Assembly (NCBI RefSeq): GCF_014805685.1
Contig: NC_060892.1
Span: forward strand, 13,667,990 to 13,731,989
DNA length: 64,000 nt
From: Silurus meridionalis
Taxonomy: Eukaryota > Chordata > Actinopteri > Siluriformes > Siluridae
Reading direction: 5' to 3'
A program made the position numbers and the translations under genes. Positions within the stretch are counted from its first letter, which is position 1. The number at the start of each line of letters is the position of its first letter. Shown piece by piece: positions 10,083-22,629 of the stretch. Under the pieces are notes generated by a model. The model did not search any database. It saw only the letters and a program-made list of their open reading frames with translations, and was not told where the DNA came from.

Positions 10083-10631
10083 TGAGTTTTAAAACAAATG
10101 TCAGTGTGTGGTTTATCTTAGATACTGTCAATTGTGTCCTGTTCATCATGTGTCTTAAACAGGGTGTTCATGAGATTGGCTTTGGATCCACTCTAATACG
10201 GACCAAGATAAAAAGATGTTGTGTATATGTGTTAAATTCTAGAATCCATTTTAAATGTACATCATGCTAATACCACACAAGATTTACCTTTGACTGTTAG
10301 CAGATGAGCAGAATTTAAGGATTTAGTACTTTTTGTGAAGTAAAAACTTCACTACAATTAGGTGTCTGTATGCAGTTCTATTAAGCAGAAATTTTAAAAC
10401 AAACCTGGCAGTATGTACATTTGCTTAGACAAGATAAAAAAGAATAATGTAAACATGCTATAATCCATTTGCCAGGTGAAATTTATGTCATATGCTAATT
10501 TTTACATGGGACTCAACTTTGGTTTGACGATCACTGGTGATTCAATGCTTTTTGTGCCTATAACCAAAGTAAAGGTAAACTTTTATCCAGTTTAGGAAGG
10601 CAGTGTTGAGCTCAGGCTCTTTTACATCAAG

Positions 10632-10721
10632 GCTTGAGCGGTGCAATTGGTTAGCATGGGGTACTTATTCAGCAGGCAGTTAATGCAGTGCTGCTGTTGT
10701 AAGCTCAAGCCTCACCTAGCA
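10632..10721 (+). pseudogene. tRNA-Ile-like relic, A-type
   Basis: Same 90-nt form as at 8040, with the TAT anticodon region retained and the acceptor stem broken. Confidence 0.7.
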
Positions 10722-11235
10722 TACTTCCTGAAAAAATCTCACACTGTATATGACGACTTTTCTTGTGGCCGGAATCAAACTTCGGTATAAATACAGTCTC
10801 TGTGTGGAATTCATATCAGGATTCCTCTAGCTTTTCTGACACTTTCACTACCCACAACATACCAGATGAAAAATATATATTAAAGATACTGAAATTGGTG
10901 CAATGTTCTTCAACATGGAAAAGTACAGTTTGCTACCTTTGATTCTGAGAGGCAAGTGTTCCTTAATCATGCTCCTGGACATCTACCATCCTGCGGAATT
11001 CTGCTTCAGCCCAAATCTTTTACCAAATCTAACTAATTGACTGTAATGATTATCTATGTTAGACACATTCACATGGTTAGAAATAGAATCTTCAGGACAC
11101 CAGGAAAAGGGTTGGTGATCTTACTGGAAATGTAAACAACTACATGGTTAGTAAAAACATTCAATTCATACGAATCAGTAAATGAGCACAGCCTGCTCAG
11201 GATCATGCTAAACCCAGGTACAAGCCCCCACTGTA

Positions 11236-11328
11236 GCTCCAGTGGCGCAATCGGTTAGCGCGCGGTACTTATACAGCAGTACAGGTGAAGCAATGCCGAG
11301 GTTGTGAGTTCGAGCCTCACCTGGAGCA
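11236..11328 (+). tRNA. tRNA-Ile(UAU), intact, with intron
   Basis: Identical to the reference copy; first tRNA of B unit 2. A TTTT terminator follows. Confidence 0.92.
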
Positions 11329-11983
11329 TGAGTTTTAAAACAAATGTCAGTGTGTGGTTGTCTTAGATGCTGTGAATAAGTGTCAACGGTGTCCCATTCA
11401 TCATGTGTCTCAAACAGGGTGTTCATCAGATTGGCTTTGGATCCACTCTAATAGTGACCAAGATAAAATGATGTTATGTATATGTGCTGAATTCAAGAAT
11501 CCAATTTAAATGTACATTATGCTAATACCACACAAGATTTACCTTTGACTGTTATCAGATGAGCAGGATTAAAAGTCACTGATTTAGAACTTTTCGTAAA
11601 GTAAAACCTTCACTACAATTGGGTGTCTTTATGCAGTTCTATTGAGCAGAAATTTTAATACAAATCTGGCAGTATGTACAATTGCTTAGACTATTAATAT
11701 GGATCTATGCTATCCAATCGAAAATGTAACCATCTGACACCAGTGTTCTGAGTATAGGCTCTGTGTAGACCCTAATATGGAACAAGATAAAAAAAGATGA
11801 ACGTAAACATGCTATAATCAAGTTGCCAGGTAAAGTTTACGTTATATCCTAATGCCACATGGGACTTACGTTTGGTTTGATGATCACTGGTGATTCAATG
11901 CTTTTTGTGTTTATAATCAAAGTTAAGGAAACTTTTATCCAGTTTAAGAAGGCAGTGTTTAGCTCAGGCTCACTTACATAAGG

Positions 11984-12075
11984 GCTCGAGCGGTGCAATT
12001 GGTTAGCATTAGGTAATAATTCAGCAGGCAGGTAATGCAATGCTTATAATGTAAAAGCTCTAGCCTTACCTAGCA
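11984..12075 (+). pseudogene. tRNA-Ile-like relic, B-type
   Basis: Matches the relic at 9390. Confidence 0.65.
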
Positions 12076-12582
12076 TGCTTTTTAAAAGCTTCCTGAAAAA
12101 ATCTCACACTGTATAGGGCAACTTTCCTTGTGGCCAGAATGAAAATTCGCTATAAATCGTCTCTGTATGGAGTTCATATCAGGATTCCTCTAGATTTCAC
12201 TTTTACTACCCACAACATACCAGATGAAATGTATATGTTTAAGATACTAAAGATGGTGCAATGTTCTTCAACATGGAAAAGTACAGTTTGCTACTTTTGA
12301 TTCTGAGAGGTAAGTGGTCCTTAATCATGCTCCTGGACATCTACCATCCTGCAAAAAACTAATCTTTTACCAAATCTAACTAATTGACTGTACGATCATC
12401 TGTGTTAGACACATTCACATGGTTAGAAATAGAATCTTCAGGACTCCAGGAGAAGGGTTGGTGATCATACTGTAAAGGTTAACCACTACAAGGTTAGTAA
12501 AAACATTCAATTCATATGAATCAGTAGTTGATCACAACCTGCTCAGGATCATGCTAAACCCAGGTACACTCCCCACCCTGTA

Positions 12583-12675
12583 GCTCCAGTGGCGCAATCG
12601 GTTAGCGCGCGGTACTTATACAGCAGTACAGGTGAAGCAATGCCGAGGTTGTGAGTTCGAGCCTCACCTGGAACA
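12583..12675 (+). tRNA. tRNA-Ile(UAU), A-unit copy with acceptor mismatch
   Basis: 93 nt. G-to-A in the 3' acceptor strand (GGAACA instead of GGAGCA) leaves the second acceptor pair as C opposite A. The same change recurs in the copy at 17,860, marking the two as descendants of one block duplication. Confidence 0.75.
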
Positions 12676-13223
12676 TGAGTTTTAAACAAATGTCAGTGTG
12701 TGGTTTATCTTAGATACTGTCAATTGTGTCCTGTTCATCATGTGTCTTAAACAGGGTGTTCATGAGATTGGCTTTGGATCCACTCTAATACGGACCAAGA
12801 TAAAAAGATGTTGTGTATATGTGTTAAATTCTAGAATCCATTTTAAATGTACATCATGCTAATACCACACAAGATTTACCTTTGACTGTTAGCAGATGAG
12901 CAGAATTTAAGGATTTAGTACTTTTTGTGAAGTAAAAACTTCACTACAATTAGGTGTCTGTATGCAGTTCTATTAAGCAGAAATTTTAAAACAAACCTGG
13001 CAGTATGTACATTTGCTTAGACAAGATAAAAAAGAATAATGTAAACATGCTATAATCCATTTGCCAGGTGAAATTTATGTCATATGCTAATTTTTACATG
13101 GGACTCAACTTTGGTTTGACGATCACTGGTGATTCAATGCTTTTTGTGCCTATAACCAAAGTAAAGGTAAACTTTTATCCAGTTTAGGAAGGCAGTGTTG
13201 AGCTCAGGCTCTTTTACATCAAG

Positions 13224-13313
13224 GCTTGAGCGGTGCAATTGGTTAGCATGGGGTACTTATTCAGCAGGCAGTTAATGCAGTGCTGCTGTTGTAAGCTCAA
13301 GCCTCACCTAGCA
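13224..13313 (+). pseudogene. tRNA-Ile-like relic, A-type
   Basis: Matches the relic at 8040. Confidence 0.7.
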
Positions 13314-13826
13314 TACTTCCTGAAAAAATCTCACACTGTATATGGCGACTTTTCTTGTGGCCGGAATCAAACTTCGGTATAAATACAGTCTCTGTGTGGA
13401 ATTCATATCAGGATTCCTCTAGCTTTTCTGACACTTTCACTACCCACAACATACCAGATGAAAAATATATATTAAAGATACTGAAATTGGTGCAATGTTC
13501 TTCAACATGGAAAAGTACAGTTTGCTACCTTTGATTCTAAGAGGCAAGTGTTCCTTAATCATGCTCCTGGACATCTACCATCCTGTGGAATTCTGCTTCA
13601 GCCCAAATCTTTTACCAAATCTAACTAATTGACTGTAATGATTATCTATGTTAGACACATTCACATGGTTAGAAATAGAATCTTCAGGACGCCAGGAAAA
13701 GGGTTGGTGATCTTACTGGAAATGTAAACAACTACATGGTTAGTAAAAACATTCAATTCATACGAATCAGTAAATGAGCACAGCCTGCTCAGGATCATGT
13801 TAAACCCAGGTACAAGCCCCACTGTA

Positions 13827-13919
13827 GCTCCAGTGGCGCAATCGGTTAGCGCGCGGTACTTATACAGCAGTACAGGTGAAGCAATGCCGAGGTTGTTAGT
13901 TCGAGCCTCACCTGGAGCA
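13827..13919 (+). tRNA. tRNA-Ile(UAU), B-unit copy with T-stem mismatch
   Basis: 93 nt, identical to the reference except G-to-T in the 5' T stem (TTGTTAG), which breaks one pair with the CTCAC strand. Confidence 0.78.
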
Positions 13920-14574
13920 TGAGTTTTAAAACAAATGTCAGTGTGTGGTTGTCTTAGATGCTGTGAATAAGTGTCAACGGTGTCCCATTCATCATGTGTC
14001 TCAAACAGGGTGTTCATCAGATTGGCTTTGGATCCACTCTAATAGTGACCAAGATAAAATGATGTTATGTATATGTGCTGAATTCAAGAATCCAATTTAA
14101 ATGTACATTATGCTAATACCACACAAGATTTACCTTTGACTGTTATCAGATGAGCAGGATTAAAAGTCACTGATTTAGAACTTTTCGTAAAGTAAAACCT
14201 TCACTACAATTGGGTGTCTTTATGCAGTTCTATTGAGCAGAAATTATAATACAAATCTGGCAGTATGTACAATTGCTTAGACTATTAATATGGATCTATG
14301 CTATCTAATCGAAAATGTAACCATCTGACACCAGTGTTCTGAGTATAGGCTCTGTGTAGACCCTAATATGGAACAAGATAAAAAAAGATTAAAGTAAACA
14401 TGCTATAATCAAGTTGCCAGGTAAAGTTTACGTTATATCCTAATGCCACATGGGACTTACGTTTGGTTTGATGATCACTGGTGATTCAATGCTTTTTGTG
14501 TTTATAATCAAAGTTAAGGAAACTTTTATCCAGTTTAAGAAGGCAGTGTTTAGCTCAGGCTCACTTACATAAGG

Positions 14575-14666
14575 GCTCGAGCGGTGCAATTGGTTAGCAT
14601 TAGGTAATAATTCAGCAGGCAGGTAATGCAATGCTTATAATGTAAAAGCTCTAGCCTTACCTAGCA
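14575..14666 (+). pseudogene. tRNA-Ile-like relic, B-type
   Basis: Matches the relic at 9390. Confidence 0.65.
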
Positions 14667-15171
14667 TGCTTTTTAAAAGCTTCCTGAAAAAATCTCACAC
14701 TGTATAGGGCAACTTTCCTTGTGGCCAGAATGAAAATTCGCTATAAATCGTCTCTGTATGGAGTTCATATCAGGATTCCTCTAGATTTCACTTTTACTAC
14801 CCACAACATACCAGATGAAATGTATATGTTTAAGATACTAAAGATGGTGCAATGTTCTTCAACATGGAAAAGTACAGTTTGCTACTTTTGATTCTGAGAG
14901 GTAAGTGGTCCTTAATCATGCTCCTGGACATCTACCATCCTGCAAAAAACTAATCTTTTACCAAATCTAACTAATTGACTGTACGATCATCTGTGTTAGA
15001 CACATTCACATGGTTAGAAATAGAATCTTCAGGACTCCAGGAGAAGGGTTGGTGATCATACTGTAAAGGTTAACCACTACAAGGTTAGTAAAAACATTCA
15101 ATTCATACGAATCAGTAATTGAGCACAGCCTGCTCAGGATCATGCTAAACCCATGTACAAGCCCCACTGTA

Positions 15172-15261
15172 GCTCCAGTGGCGCAATCGGTTAGCGCGTA
15201 CTTATACAGCAGTACAGGTGAAGCAATGCCGAGGTTGTGAGTTCGAGCCTCACCTGGCGCA
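15172..15261 (+). pseudogene. tRNA-Ile(UAU), 3-nt deletion in the anticodon stem
   Basis: 90 nt. GCGCGCGGTACTT is reduced to GCGCGTACTT, removing three bases of the anticodon stem, and A-to-C in the 3' acceptor strand (GGCGCA) adds a mismatch opposite T3. Probably non-functional although the A and B boxes survive. Confidence 0.8.
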
Positions 15262-15916
15262 TGAGTTTTAAAACAAATGTCAGTGTGTGGTTGTCTTAGA
15301 TGCTGTGAATAAGTGTCAACGGTGTCCCATTCATCATGTGTCTCAAACAGGGTGTTCATCAGATTGTCTTTGGATCCACTCTAATAGTGACCAAGATAAA
15401 ATGATGTTATGTATATGTGCTGAATTCAAGAATCCAATTTAAATGTACATTATGCTAATACCACACAAGATTTACCTTTGACTGTTATCAGATGAGCAGG
15501 ATTAAAAGTCACTGATTTAGAACTTTTCGTAAAGTAAAACCTTCACTACAATTGGGTGTCTTTATGCAGTTCTATTGAGCAGAAATTTTAATACAAATCT
15601 GGCAGTATGTACAATTGCTTAGACTATTAATATGGATCTATGCTATCTAATCGAAAATGTAACCATCTGACACCAGTGTTCTGAGTATAGGCTCTGTGTA
15701 GACCCTAATATGGAACAAGATAAAAAAAGATTAAAGTAAACATGCTATAATCAAGTTGCCAGGTAAAGTTTACGTTATATCCTAATGCCACATGGGACTT
15801 ACGTTTGGTTTGATGATCACTGGTGATTCAATGCTTTTTGTGTTTATAATCAAAGTTAAGGAAACTTTTATCCAGTTTAAGAAGGCAGTGTTTAGCTCAG
15901 GCTCACTTACATAAGG

Positions 15917-16008
15917 GCTCGAGCGGTGCAATTGGTTAGCATTAGGTAATAATTCAGCAGGCAGGTAATGCAATGCTTATAATGTAAAAGCTCTAGCCTT
16001 ACCTAGCA
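15917..16008 (+). pseudogene. tRNA-Ile-like relic, B-type
   Basis: Matches the relic at 9390. Confidence 0.65.
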
Positions 16009-16514
16009 TGCTTTTTAAAAGCTTCCTGAAAAAATCTCACACTGTATAGGGCAACTTTCCTTGTGGCCAGAATGAAAATTCGCTATAAATACGTCTCTGT
16101 ATGGAGTTCATATCAGGATTCCTCTAGATTTCACTTTTACTACCCACAACATACCAGATGAAATGTATATGTTTAAGATACTAAAGATGGTGCAATGTTC
16201 TTCAACATGGAAAAGTACAGTTTGCTACTTTTGATTCTGAGAGGTAAGTGGTCCTTAATCATGCTCCTGGACATCTACCATCCTGCAAAAAACTAATCTT
16301 TTACCAAATCTAACTAATTGACTGTACGATCATCTGTGTTAGACACATTCACATGGTTAGAAATAGAATCTTCAGGACTCCAGGAGAAGGGTTGGTGATC
16401 ATACTGTAAAGGTTAACCACTACAAGGTTAGTAAAAACATTCAATTCATACGAATCAGTAATTGAGCACAGCCTGCTCAGGATCATGCTAAACCCATGTA
16501 CAAGCCCCACTGTA

Positions 16515-16604
16515 GCTCCAGTGGCGCAATCGGTTAGCGCGTACTTATACAGCAGTACAGGTGAAGCAATGCCGAGGTTGTGAGTTCGAGCCTCACCTGG
16601 CGCA
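16515..16604 (+). pseudogene. tRNA-Ile(UAU), same 3-nt deletion as the copy at 15172
   Basis: Identical over 90 nt to the copy at 15172, carrying both the anticodon-stem deletion and the acceptor A-to-C. The shared defect shows the two adjacent units arose by tandem duplication or conversion after the deletion. Confidence 0.8.
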
Positions 16605-17259
16605 TGAGTTTTAAAACAAATGTCAGTGTGTGGTTGTCTTAGATGCTGTGAATAAGTGTCAACGGTGTCCCATTCATCATGTGTCTCAAACAGGGTGTTC
16701 ATCAGATTGTCTTTGGATCCACTCTAATAGTGACCAAGATAAAATGATGTTATGTATATGTGCTGAATTCAAGAATCCAATTTAAATGTACATTATGCTA
16801 ATACCACACAAGATTTACCTTTGACTGTTATCAGATGAGCAGGATTAAAAGTCACTGATTTAGAACTTTTCGTAAAGTAAAACCTTCACTACAATTGGGT
16901 GTCTTTATGCAGTTCTATTGAGCAGAAATTTTAATACAAATCTGGCAGTATGTACAATTGCTTAGACTATTAATATGGATCTATGCTATCCAATCGAAAA
17001 TGTAACCATCTGAAACCAGTGTTCTGAGTATAGGCTCTGTGTAGACCCTAATATGGAACAAGATAAAAAAAGATTAACGTAAACATGCTATAATCAAGTT
17101 GCCAGGTAAAGTTTACGTTATATCCTAATGCCACATGGGACTTACGTTTGGTTTGATGATCACTGGTGATTCAATGCTTTTTGTGTTTATAATCAAAGTT
17201 AAGGAAACTTTTATCCAGTTTAAGAAGGCAGTGTTTAGCTCAGGCTCACTTACATAAGG

Positions 17260-17351
17260 GCTCGAGCGGTGCAATTGGTTAGCATTAGGTAATAATTCAG
17301 CAGGCAGGTAATGCAATGCTTATAATGTAAAAGCTCTAGCCTTACCTAGCA
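17260..17351 (+). pseudogene. tRNA-Ile-like relic, B-type
   Basis: Matches the relic at 9390. Confidence 0.65.
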
Positions 17352-17859
17352 TGCTTTTTAAAAGCTTCCTGAAAAAATCTCACACTGTATAGGGCAACTT
17401 TCCTTGTGGCCAGAATGAAAATTCGCTATAAATACGTCTCTGTATGGAGTTCATATCAGGATTCCTCTAGATTTCACTTTTACTACCCACAACATACCAG
17501 ATGAAATGTATATGTTTAAGATACTAAAGATGGTGCAATGTTCTTCAACATGGAAAAGTACAGTTTGCTACTTTTGATTCTGAGAGGTAAGTGGTCCTTA
17601 ATCATGCTCCTGGACATCTACCATCCTGCAAAAAACTAATCTTTTACCAAATCTAACTAATTGACTGTACGATCATCTGTGTTAGACACATTCACATGGT
17701 TAGAAATAGAATCTTCAGGACTCCAGGAGAAGGGTTGGTGATCATACTGTAAAGGTTAACCACTACAAGGTTAGTAAAAACATTCAATTCATATGAATCA
17801 GTAGTTGATCACAACCTGCTCAGGATCATGCTAAACCCAGGTACACTCCCCACCCTGTA

Positions 17860-17948
17860 GCTCCAGTGGCGCAATCGGTTAGCGGTACTTATACAGCAGT
17901 ACAGGTGAAGCAATGCCGAGGTTGTGAGTTCGAGCCTCACCTGGAACA
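17860..17948 (+). pseudogene. tRNA-Ile(UAU), 4-nt deletion at the D/anticodon junction
   Basis: 89 nt. TTAGCGCGCGGTA is reduced to TTAGCGGTA, removing the 3' D-stem strand, and it also carries the GGAACA acceptor change shared with 12583. It cannot form a normal D arm. Confidence 0.8.
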
Positions 17949-18496
17949 TGAGTTTTAAACAAATGTCAGTGTGTGGTTTATCTTAGATACTGTCAATTGT
18001 GTCCTGTTCATCATGTGTCTTAAACAGGGTGTTCATGAGATTGGCTTTGGATCCACTCTAATACGGACCAAGATAAAAAGATGTTGTGTATATGTGTTAA
18101 ATTCTAGAATCCATTTTAAATGTACATCATGCTAATACCACACAAGATTTACCTTTGACTGTTAGCAGATGAGCAGAATTTAAGGATTTAGTACTTTTTG
18201 TGAAGTAAAAACTTCACTACAATTAGGTGTCTGTATGCAGTTCTATTAAGCAGAAATTTTAAAACAAACCTGGCAGTATGTACATTTGCTTAGACAAGAT
18301 AAAAAAGAATAATGTAAACATGCTATAATCCATTTGCCAGGTGAAATTTATGTCATATGCTAATTTTTACATGGGACTCAACTTTGGTTTGACGATCACT
18401 GGTGATTCAATGCTTTTTGTGCCTATAACCAAAGTAAAGGTAAACTTTTATCCAGTTTAGGAAGGCAGTGTTGAGCTCAGGCTCTTTTACATCAAG

Positions 18497-18586
18497 GCTT
18501 GAGCGGTGCAATTGGTTAGCATGGGGTACTTATTCAGCAGGCAGTTAATGCAGTGCTGCTGTTGTAAGCTCAAGCCTCACCTAGCA
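18497..18586 (+). pseudogene. tRNA-Ile-like relic, A-type
   Basis: Matches the relic at 8040. Confidence 0.7.
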
Positions 18587-19098
18587 TACTTCCTGAAAAA
18601 ATCTCACACTGTATATGGCGACTTTTCTTGTGGCCGGAATCAAACTTCGGTATAAATACAGTCTCTGTGTGGAATTCATATCAGGATTCCTCTAGCTTTT
18701 CTGACACTTTCACTACCCACAACATACCAGATGAAAAATATATATTAAAGATACTGAAATTGGTGCAATGTTCTTCAACATGGAAAAGTACAGTTTGCTA
18801 CCTTTGATTCTAAGAGGCAAGTGTTCCTTAATCATGCTCCTGGACATCTACCATCCTGTGGAATTCTGCTTCAGCCCAAATCTTTTACCAAATCTAACTA
18901 ATTGACTGTAATGATTATCTATGTTAGACACATTCACATGGTTAGAAATAGAATCTTCAGGACGCCAGGAAAAGGGTTGGTGATCTTACTGAAATGTAAA
19001 CAACTACATGGTTAGTAAAAACATTCAATTCATACGAATCAGTAAATGAGCACAGCCTGCTCAGGATCATGTTAAACCCAGGTACAAACCCCACTGTA

Positions 19099-19191
19099 GC
19101 TCCAGTGGCGCAATCGGTTAGCGCGCGGTACTTATACAGCAGTACAGGTGAAGCAATGCCGAGGTTGTGAGTTCGAGCCTCACCTGGAGCA
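19099..19191 (+). tRNA. tRNA-Ile(UAU), intact, with intron
   Basis: Identical to the reference copy, in the unit that corresponds to 13,827 in the duplicated four-unit block but without that unit's T-stem mutation. TTTT follows. Confidence 0.92.
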
Positions 19192-19846
19192 TGAGTTTTA
19201 AAACAAATGTCAGTGTGTGGTTGTCTTAGATGCTGTGAATAAGTGTCAACGGTGTCCCATTCATCATGTGTCTCAAACAGGGTGTTCATCAGATTGGCTT
19301 TGGATCCACTCTAATAGTGACCAAGATAAAATGATGTTATGTATATGTGCTGAATTCAAGAATCCAATTTAAATGTACATTATGCTAATACCACACAAGA
19401 TTTACCTTTGACTGTTATCAGATGAGCAGGATTAAAAGTCACTGATTTAGAACTTTTCGTAAAGTAAAACCTTCACTACAATTGGGTGTCTTTATGCAGT
19501 TCTATTGAGCAGAAATTTTAATACAAATCTGGCAGTATGTACAATTGCTTAGACTATTAATATGGATCTATGCTATCTAATCGAAAATGTAACCATCTGA
19601 CACCAGTGTTCTGAGTATAGGCTCTGTGTAGACCCTAATATGGAACAAGATAAAAAAAGATTAAAGTAAACATGCTATAATCAAGTTGCCAGGTAAAGTT
19701 TACGTTATATCCTAATGCCACATGGGACTTACGTTTGGTTTGATGATCACTGGTGATTCAATGCTTTTTGTGTTTATAATCAAAGTTAAGGAAACTTTTA
19801 TCCAGTTTAAGAAGGCAGTGTTTAGCTCAGGCTCACTTACATAAGG

Positions 19847-19937
19847 GCTCGGCGGTGCAATTGGTTAGCATTAGGTAATAATTCAGCAGGCAGGTAATGC
19901 AATGCTTATAATGTAAAAGCTCTAGCCTTACCTAGCA
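19847..19937 (+). pseudogene. tRNA-Ile-like relic, B-type
   Basis: As at 9390 but with one extra deletion at the 5' end (GCTCGGCGG). Confidence 0.62.
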
Positions 19938-20443
19938 TGCTTTTTAAAAGCTTCCTGAAAAAATCTCACACTGTATAGGGCAACTTTCCTTGTGGCCAGA
20001 ATGAAAATTCGCTATAAATACGTCTCTGTATGGAGTTCATATCAGGATTCCTCTAGATTTCACTTTTACTACCCACAACATACCAGATGAAATGTATATG
20101 TTTAAGATACTAAAGATGGTGCAATGTTCTTCAACATGGAAAAGTACAGTTTGCTACTTTTGATTCTGAGAGGTAAGTGGTCCTTAATCATGCTCCTGGA
20201 CATCTACCATCCTGCAAAAAACTAATCTTTTACCAAATCTAACTAATTGACTGTACGATCATCTGTGTTAGACACATTCACATGGTTAGAAATAGAATCT
20301 TCAGGACTCCAGGAGAAGGGTTGGTGATCATACTGTAAAGGTTAACCACTACAAGGTTAGTAAAAACATTCAATTCATACGAATCAGTAATTGAGCACAG
20401 CCTGCTCAGGATCATGCTAAACCCATGTACAAGCCCCACTGTA

Positions 20444-20536
20444 GCTCCAGTGGCGCAATCGGTTAGCGCGCGGTACTTATACAGCAGTACAGGTGAAGCA
20501 ATGCCGAGGTTGTGAGTTCGAGCCTCACCTGGCGCA
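20444..20536 (+). tRNA. tRNA-Ile(UAU), B-unit copy with acceptor mismatch
   Basis: 93 nt with full D and anticodon stems. The 3' acceptor strand reads GGCGCA, giving one T-C mismatch. The counterpart unit at 15172 shares the acceptor change but has additionally lost three anticodon-stem bases. Confidence 0.75.
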
Positions 20537-21192
20537 TGAGTTTTAAAACAAATGTCAGTGTGTGGTTTGTCTTAGATGCTGTGAATAAGTGTCAACGGTG
20601 TCCCATTCATCATGTGTCTCAAACAGGGTGTTCATCAGATTGTCTTTGGATCCACTCTAATAGTGACCAAGATAAAATGATGTTATGTATATGTGCTGAA
20701 TTCAAGAATCCAATTTAAATGTACATTATGCTAATACCACACAAGATTTACCTTTGACTGTTATCAGATGAGCAGGATTAAAAGTCACTGATTTAGAACT
20801 TTTCGTAAAGTAAAACCTTCACTACAATTGGGTGTCTTTATGCAGTTCTATTGAGCAGAAATTTTAATACAAATCTGGCAGTATGTACAATTGCTTAGAC
20901 TATTAATATGGATCTATGCTATCCAATCGAAAATGTAACCATCTGAAACCAGTGTTCTGAGTATAGGCTCTGTGTAGACCCTAATATGGAACAAGATAAA
21001 AAAAGATTAACGTAAACATGCTATAATCAAGTTGCCAGGTAAAGTTTACGTTATATCCTAATGCCACATGGGACTTACGTTTGGTTTGATGATCACTGGT
21101 GATTCAATGCTTTTTGTGTTTATAATCAAAGTTAAGGAAACTTTTATCCAGTTTAAGAAGGCAGTGTTTAGCTCAGGCTCACTTACATAAGG

Positions 21193-21284
21193 GCTCGAGC
21201 GGTGCAATTGGTTAGCATTAGGTAATAATTCAGCAGGCAGGTAATGCAATGCTTATAATGTAAAAGCTCTAGCCTTACCTAGCA
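21193..21284 (+). pseudogene. tRNA-Ile-like relic, B-type
   Basis: Matches the relic at 9390. Confidence 0.65.
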
Positions 21285-21790
21285 TGCTTTTTAAAAGCTT
21301 CCTGAAAAAATCTCACACTGTATAGGGCAACTTTCCTTGTGGCCAGAATGAAAATTCGCTATAAATACGTCTCTGTATGGAGTTCATATCAGGATTCCTC
21401 TAGATTTCACTTTTACTACCCACAACATACCAGATGAAATGTATATGTTTAAGATACTAAAGATGGTGCAATGTTCTTCAACATGGAAAAGTACAGTTTG
21501 CTACTTTTGATTCTGAGAGGTAAGTGGTCCTTAATCATGCTCCTGGACATCTACCATCCTGCAAAAAACTAATCTTTTACCAAATCTAACTAATTGACTG
21601 TACGATCATCTGTGTTAGACACATTCACATGGTTAGAAATAGAATCTTCAGGACTCCAGGAGAAGGGTTGGTGATCATACTGTAAAGGTTAACCACTACA
21701 AGGTTAGTAAAAACATTCAATTCATACGAATCAGTAATTGAGCACAGCCTGCTCAGGATCATGCTAAACCCATGTACAAGCCCCACTGTA

Positions 21791-21882
21791 GCTCCAGTGG
21801 CGCAATCGGTTAGCGCGCGGTACTTATACAGCAGTACAGGTGAAGCAATGCCGAGTTGTGAGTTCGAGCCTCACCTGGCGCA
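21791..21882 (+). pseudogene. tRNA-Ile(UAU), 1-nt deletion in the variable loop, last tRNA of the array
   Basis: 92 nt. One G of the variable region is missing (CCGAGTTG) and the GGCGCA acceptor mismatch is present. It belongs to the hybrid unit. Confidence 0.7.
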
Positions 21883-22539
21883 TGAGTTTTAAAACAAATG
21901 TCAGTGTGTGGTTTGTCTTAGATGCTGTGAATAAGTGTCAACGGTGTCCCATTCATCATGTGTCTCAAACAGGGTGTTCATCAGATTGTCTTTGGATCCA
22001 CTCTAATAGTGACCAAGATAAAATGATGTTATGTATATGTGCTGAATTCAAGAATCCAATTTAAATGTACATTATGCTAATACCACACAAGATTTACCTT
22101 TGACTGTTATCAGATGAGCAGGATTAAAAGTCACTGATTTAGAACTTTTCGTAAAGTAAAACCTTCACTACAATTGGGTGTCTTTATGCAGTTCTACTGA
22201 GCAGAAATTTTAATACAAATCTGGCAGTATGTACAATTGCTTAGACTATTAATATGGATCTATGCTATCCAATCGAAAATGTAACCATCTGAAACCAGTG
22301 TTCTGAGTATAGGCTCTGTGTAGACCCTAATATGGAACAAGATAAAAAAAGATTAACGTAAACATGCTATAATCAAGTTGCCAGGTAAAGTTTACGTTAT
22401 ATCCTAATGCCACATGGGACTCAACTTTGGTTTGATGATCACTGGTGATTCAATGCTTTTTGTGCCTATAACCAAAGTAAAGGTAAACTTTTATCCAGTT
22501 TAGGAAGGCAGTGTTGAGCTCAGGCTCTTTTACATCAAG

Positions 22540-22629
22540 GCTTGAGCGGTGCAATTGGTTAGCATGGGGTACTTATTCAGCAGGCAGTTAATGCAGTGCT
22601 GCTGTTGTAAGCTCAAGCCTCACCTAGCA
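22540..22629 (+). pseudogene. tRNA-Ile-like relic, A-type, in the hybrid unit
   Basis: A-type relic as at 8040, here downstream of a B-type tRNA. Confidence 0.68.

Noticed and set aside
11208..11426. Repeated minus-strand frames starting MNTLFETHDE across the array
   Set aside because: They run antisense through the tRNA itself (APGEARTHNLG is antisense T-arm sequence); a by-product of the repeat, not a gene.
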